A stretch of DNA of 64,000 nt, from NCBI RefSeq assembly GCF_900582195.1, contig NZ_UTHA01000174.1, positions 1-64,000 on the forward strand, given 5' to 3'. The position numbers and the translations under genes are program-made. Position 1 is the stretch's first letter. Every line of letters starts with the position of its first letter. Shown here one piece after another: positions 61,703-64,000 of the stretch. Source of the DNA: Pseudomonas viridiflava (lineage in GTDB: Bacteria; Pseudomonadota; Gammaproteobacteria; Pseudomonadales; Pseudomonadaceae). A model generated the notes under the pieces. That model saw only the letters and a program-made list of their open reading frames with translations. It had not been told where the DNA came from and ran no database searches.

Positions 61703-62350
61703 TCAATTGAACAAGTTGCGTTCGATGCAGTAAGCCAGCAGCTCCTGATCACTGCTGACATCCAGTTTGCGCATGGCCGAAATCTTCTGCGTGCTGATTG
61801 TCTTTGCACTTCGATTCAGACCTCGGGCGATTTCATTGACGCCTTGCCCCTGAACAAACAAGCGCAGGATTTCATGTTCCTTGGGCGATAGTCGGGAGAA
61901 GCGTTCATCGAGATCGGCGCCATCGTCCAGCACCGAAGTCGGCGTCGTTCGATGGCCGCTTATGCGCTTGCCCTTGGCGATGGCTTTGAGCGCCACTTCT
62001 ATTTCAACGTGCAACTGGCTTTTCTGAATGACTGCAAGTACGCCGAGTTCTTGCAGGCGGGTCAGGATCAACGGGTTGGAAATCATGGTCAGCACCAGCA
62101 CCCGCACTGCGGGAAAGTGTCGGGTCACGTACTCCACCAGTTTCAGGCCATCACCGTAGGGCGAGTCACCGGGCATGTTGAAGTCGGTGATCAGCAGATC
62201 CACCGGTTGTGACCTCAGCAGCTTGATCAAACCATCGGAACACACTGCCTCGCCGACTACGCTGAAGCGCCGGTCGCGCTCGACCAGTTCCCGCACCCCC
62301 AGCAGGACGATGGGATGATCATCGGCGATGACAACGTTGAAGGTTTCCAT
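61703..62350 (-). CDS. NarL/FixJ-type response regulator (BvgA/EvgA/RocA-like)
   Basis: A 215-residue regulator. The receiver (about 1-125) has acidic Asp10/Asp11, phosphoacceptor Asp56 in DLLITDFNMPG and Lys in VIQKSQLH; the LuxR-type HTH (about 145-205) reads RLSPKEHEILRLFVQGQGVNEIARGLNRSAKTISTQKISAMRKLD. The form is that of BvgA, EvgA, RocA1 and RcsB partners of hybrid sensors. It follows the sensor-kinase gene by about 22 bp (ATG at 62350) and faces the same way as the pilus genes, so it probably activates them. Confidence 0.9.
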   Translation of the reverse strand: METFNVVIADDHPIVLLGVRELVERDRRFSVVGEAVCSDGLIKLLRSQPVDLLITDFNMPGDSPYGDGLKLVEYVTRHFPAVRVLVLTMISNPLILTRLQELGVLAVIQKSQLHVEIEVALKAIAKGKRISGHRTTPTSVLDDGADLDERFSRLSPKEHEILRLFVQGQGVNEIARGLNRSAKTISTQKISAMRKLDVSSDQELLAYCIERNLFN

Positions 62351-62372
62351 GGGTGCTTTATCCAGAGTGAAA

Positions 62373-64000
62373 TTATTCAAGGGCGTCGAGCAGGTCAGTC
62401 AGGCGCGCCAGTTGTTGACGAACCTCTACGGCCAGCGCGGGAGTCACCGACATGCCGGTCAGGCGGCATTCCAGTGCAACGAAAGCTTGGGCCAGCGCCT
62501 CGACCTGCACCGCACCCAATGCACCGGCCATGCTGTGCAGTTGCTGCGCGACGCTGTTGGCGTCGGCGGCATCCAGCGCGCTGAGGGTGGTCTGAATATC
62601 CTTGTGCAGTGTCGAGACAAACAGCTCGCGCATCTTCGGTGATAGCGCTGGCGGGATGTCAGCGACCTGCGCGATCGGAATCTGGCAGTGGCTTTGCAGT
62701 TGCGCGCGCAGCGTCGCCAGGTTCAGCGGTTTGACCATCCATGCGTTCATGCCCACAGCGGCGCAGCGTTCGCCTTCTTCGCGCAAGGCGTTGGCGGTAA
62801 CGCCGATGATCGGCAGCGTTGCATCCTGTTCGCGCAAGGCTGTGGCCAGCTCATAGCCGTTCATGATCGGCATGTTGACGTCGGTCAGCAGCATATCGAA
62901 GCGCCCCGGCGCCCATCGCTCCAGCGCCTGTTCGCCGTTGCTAGTGACAACCACCGAGCAGCCTAGTGCCTCCAGTTGTTCCTTGATGACCGCTGCGTTG
63001 ATCACATTGTCCTCGGCCACCAGCACGCGCAGGTTCAGTACTCGGGTATTTTCCTGCTGCGAGGGTACGCGCCGCTGATGGGCGTTGTGCCTTGCCAGCG
63101 CAATCGCCCAGCCAATCGCGCGCACATCGTCGGCATCGACCTGCCAGCCGCTGCCGCTGTTCTGTGCCGGGTTGGGGCCGCCCGGTATTGCGACGATTCG
63201 CTGGCCATCGAAAACCGTGGCGTGGGTCAGCGGCGCAAGATCCACCAGCAGCGCGGAAGACGACGGCAACTCGTGCGTCACCAGACGGCAATCCAGACCA
63301 AAGCGGTGCAGCCAGCCGAGCAGATGCTGCGCCAGTTCGGCGACCGGTGCGCGCACGTAAACGGCGGCGCTGCCGGCCTCGAAGGCCGGGCAATCGGCGA
63401 GCCTGCCCGGCGCGCAATCCAGCGCCAGTTGCAAGTTGAAGCGACTGCCCAGGCCCGGTTCGCTGACCACATTCAACTCGCCATGCATCAACTCGCACAG
63501 CCATTTGCAAATGGCCAGACCGAGACCCGCACCGGCATGACTGTCGGCTTCGTTGACTTGATAGAAAGGGTCGAACAATTGCTCTTGCTGTGCCTGGGAA
63601 ATACCCACGCCGGAATCGCTGACCTGCCACTGCACCTCGGCGCGGCCGCCAGTGCTTTGCAGCACAACAACGCGCACCACAACGCGCCCGTTATCGGTGA
63701 ACTTGATCGCGTTGCTCAGCAGGTTGTTGAGGATCTGGCGAATGCGTTGCGCATCACCGAGCAGTTGATCCGGCAGTGCCGCATCAATGCAGGCGTACAG
63801 TTGCAGACCTTTGCCACGGGCAAACGCGCCGTAGCTGCGCACCACGTCTTCGGTCAGCTCCAGCGGGCAGAACGGCTGAAGCTCAAGGTTCATCTGCCCG
63901 GCCTCGATTTTCGACACATCCAGCACGTCGCTGATCAGTTTGAACAGGCTGGCGGACGAGCGCTGAATGGTCTCCAGATAGGCCTGCTGACGCGGCGCGA
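62373..64000 (-). CDS. Hybrid sensor histidine kinase with receiver and HPt domains (5' end beyond the window)
   Basis: At least 542 residues; the reading frame is open to the right edge, so the sensory part is missing. In order: end of the dimerisation region (SLFKLISDVLDVSKIEAGQM), ATPase with N-box ILNNLLSNAIKF, DSGVGIS, FDPFYQ and GAGLGLAI, a linker, receiver (VLVAEDNVINAAVIKEQL, LLTDVNMPIMNGYEL, MVKPLN), and C-terminal HPt with His in QLHSMAGALGAVQ. This BvgS/EvgS/RocS layout (HK-REC-HPt) fits the NarL-type regulator next door. It is expected to control the fimbrial genes. The phosphoacceptor His of the kinase lies beyond the edge. Confidence 0.9.
   Translation of the reverse strand, partial: APRQQAYLETIQRSSASLFKLISDVLDVSKIEAGQMNLELQPFCPLELTEDVVRSYGAFARGKGLQLYACIDAALPDQLLGDAQRIRQILNNLLSNAIKFTDNGRVVVRVVVLQSTGGRAEVQWQVSDSGVGISQAQQEQLFDPFYQVNEADSHAGAGLGLAICKWLCELMHGELNVVSEPGLGSRFNLQLALDCAPGRLADCPAFEAGSAAVYVRAPVAELAQHLLGWLHRFGLDCRLVTHELPSSSALLVDLAPLTHATVFDGQRIVAIPGGPNPAQNSGSGWQVDADDVRAIGWAIALARHNAHQRRVPSQQENTRVLNLRVLVAEDNVINAAVIKEQLEALGCSVVVTSNGEQALERWAPGRFDMLLTDVNMPIMNGYELATALREQDATLPIIGVTANALREEGERCAAVGMNAWMVKPLNLATLRAQLQSHCQIPIAQVADIPPALSPKMRELFVSTLHKDIQTTLSALDAADANSVAQQLHSMAGALGAVQVEALAQAFVALECRLTGMSVTPALAVEVRQQLARLTDLLDALE

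Overview
The window looks like a chromosomal segment of a fluorescens-group Pseudomonas. It is GC-rich, the genes are densely packed, and gaps between operons hold the REP palindromes typical of these genomes (TGTGGGAGCGAGC...GCTCGCGAA, usually as inverted pairs). Gene content fits too: a complete liu leucine/isoprenoid cluster, phnWX, CupE/Csu-type pili, and PrrF- and CrcY-like small RNAs. No rRNA, tRNA, CRISPR array, phage or complete insertion sequence was seen.

Layout. 0-10 kb: a five-unit tandem REP array, a divergent MFS/LysR pair, a DUF2242 lipoprotein, a 28-residue acidic peptide gene, an AraC regulator cotranscribed with a membrane-anchored nitrilase-fold protein that has lost its catalytic Lys and Cys, 2,4-dienoyl-CoA reductase (fadH), an ACC-deaminase/D-cysteine-desulfhydrase homologue and a cytochrome b561. 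10-17.4 kb: an aminophosphonate catabolic region with phnX, phnW, two paralogous LysR regulators, an organophosphate-family MFS permease and an FAD aminophosphonate oxidase. 17.4-22.5 kb: an orphan VgrG-like protein without the needle domain, a YebC paralogue, an LRR-protein kinase fusion and an AFG1/ZapE-family ATPase. 22.7-29.1 kb: an archaic (Csu/CupE-type) chaperone-usher pilus operon with four spore-coat-U subunits, chaperone, usher and two-domain tip protein.

29.2-32.2 kb: an ECF sigma/anti-sigma pair divergent from a membrane-anchored catalase-family peroxidase and a cytochrome b561. Both directions carry the same GTGGAATAA-N14-CGTC promoter, so the sigma factor probably drives itself and the peroxidase operon. 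32.2-36.4 kb: an MFS exporter, an M14 cytosolic-type carboxypeptidase, the Fur-regulated sRNA PrrF, a DUF3077-like protein and an S24-type repressor. 36.4-46.1 kb: liuABCD, an acyl-CoA synthetase, the CrcY sRNA with sigma-54 promoter, HMG-CoA lyase and the MerR regulator LiuR, with matching palindromes before liuA and liuR. 46.2-57.5 kb: a LysR/acyl-CoA dehydrogenase pair, a PstS-like/OmpA fusion, xthA, a GNAT acetyltransferase and tamAB. 57.6-64 kb: a second, classical chaperone-usher cluster (pilin, chaperone, usher) next to a NarL-type response regulator and a hybrid sensor kinase that runs off the right edge.

The most interesting points are the two regulatory RNAs with legible promoters, the duplicated ECF promoter, the nitrilase-fold pseudoenzyme, the LRR-kinase fusion, and a candidate response-regulator box before the second pilin gene. 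All family calls come from reading the translated sequence; no database search was possible.
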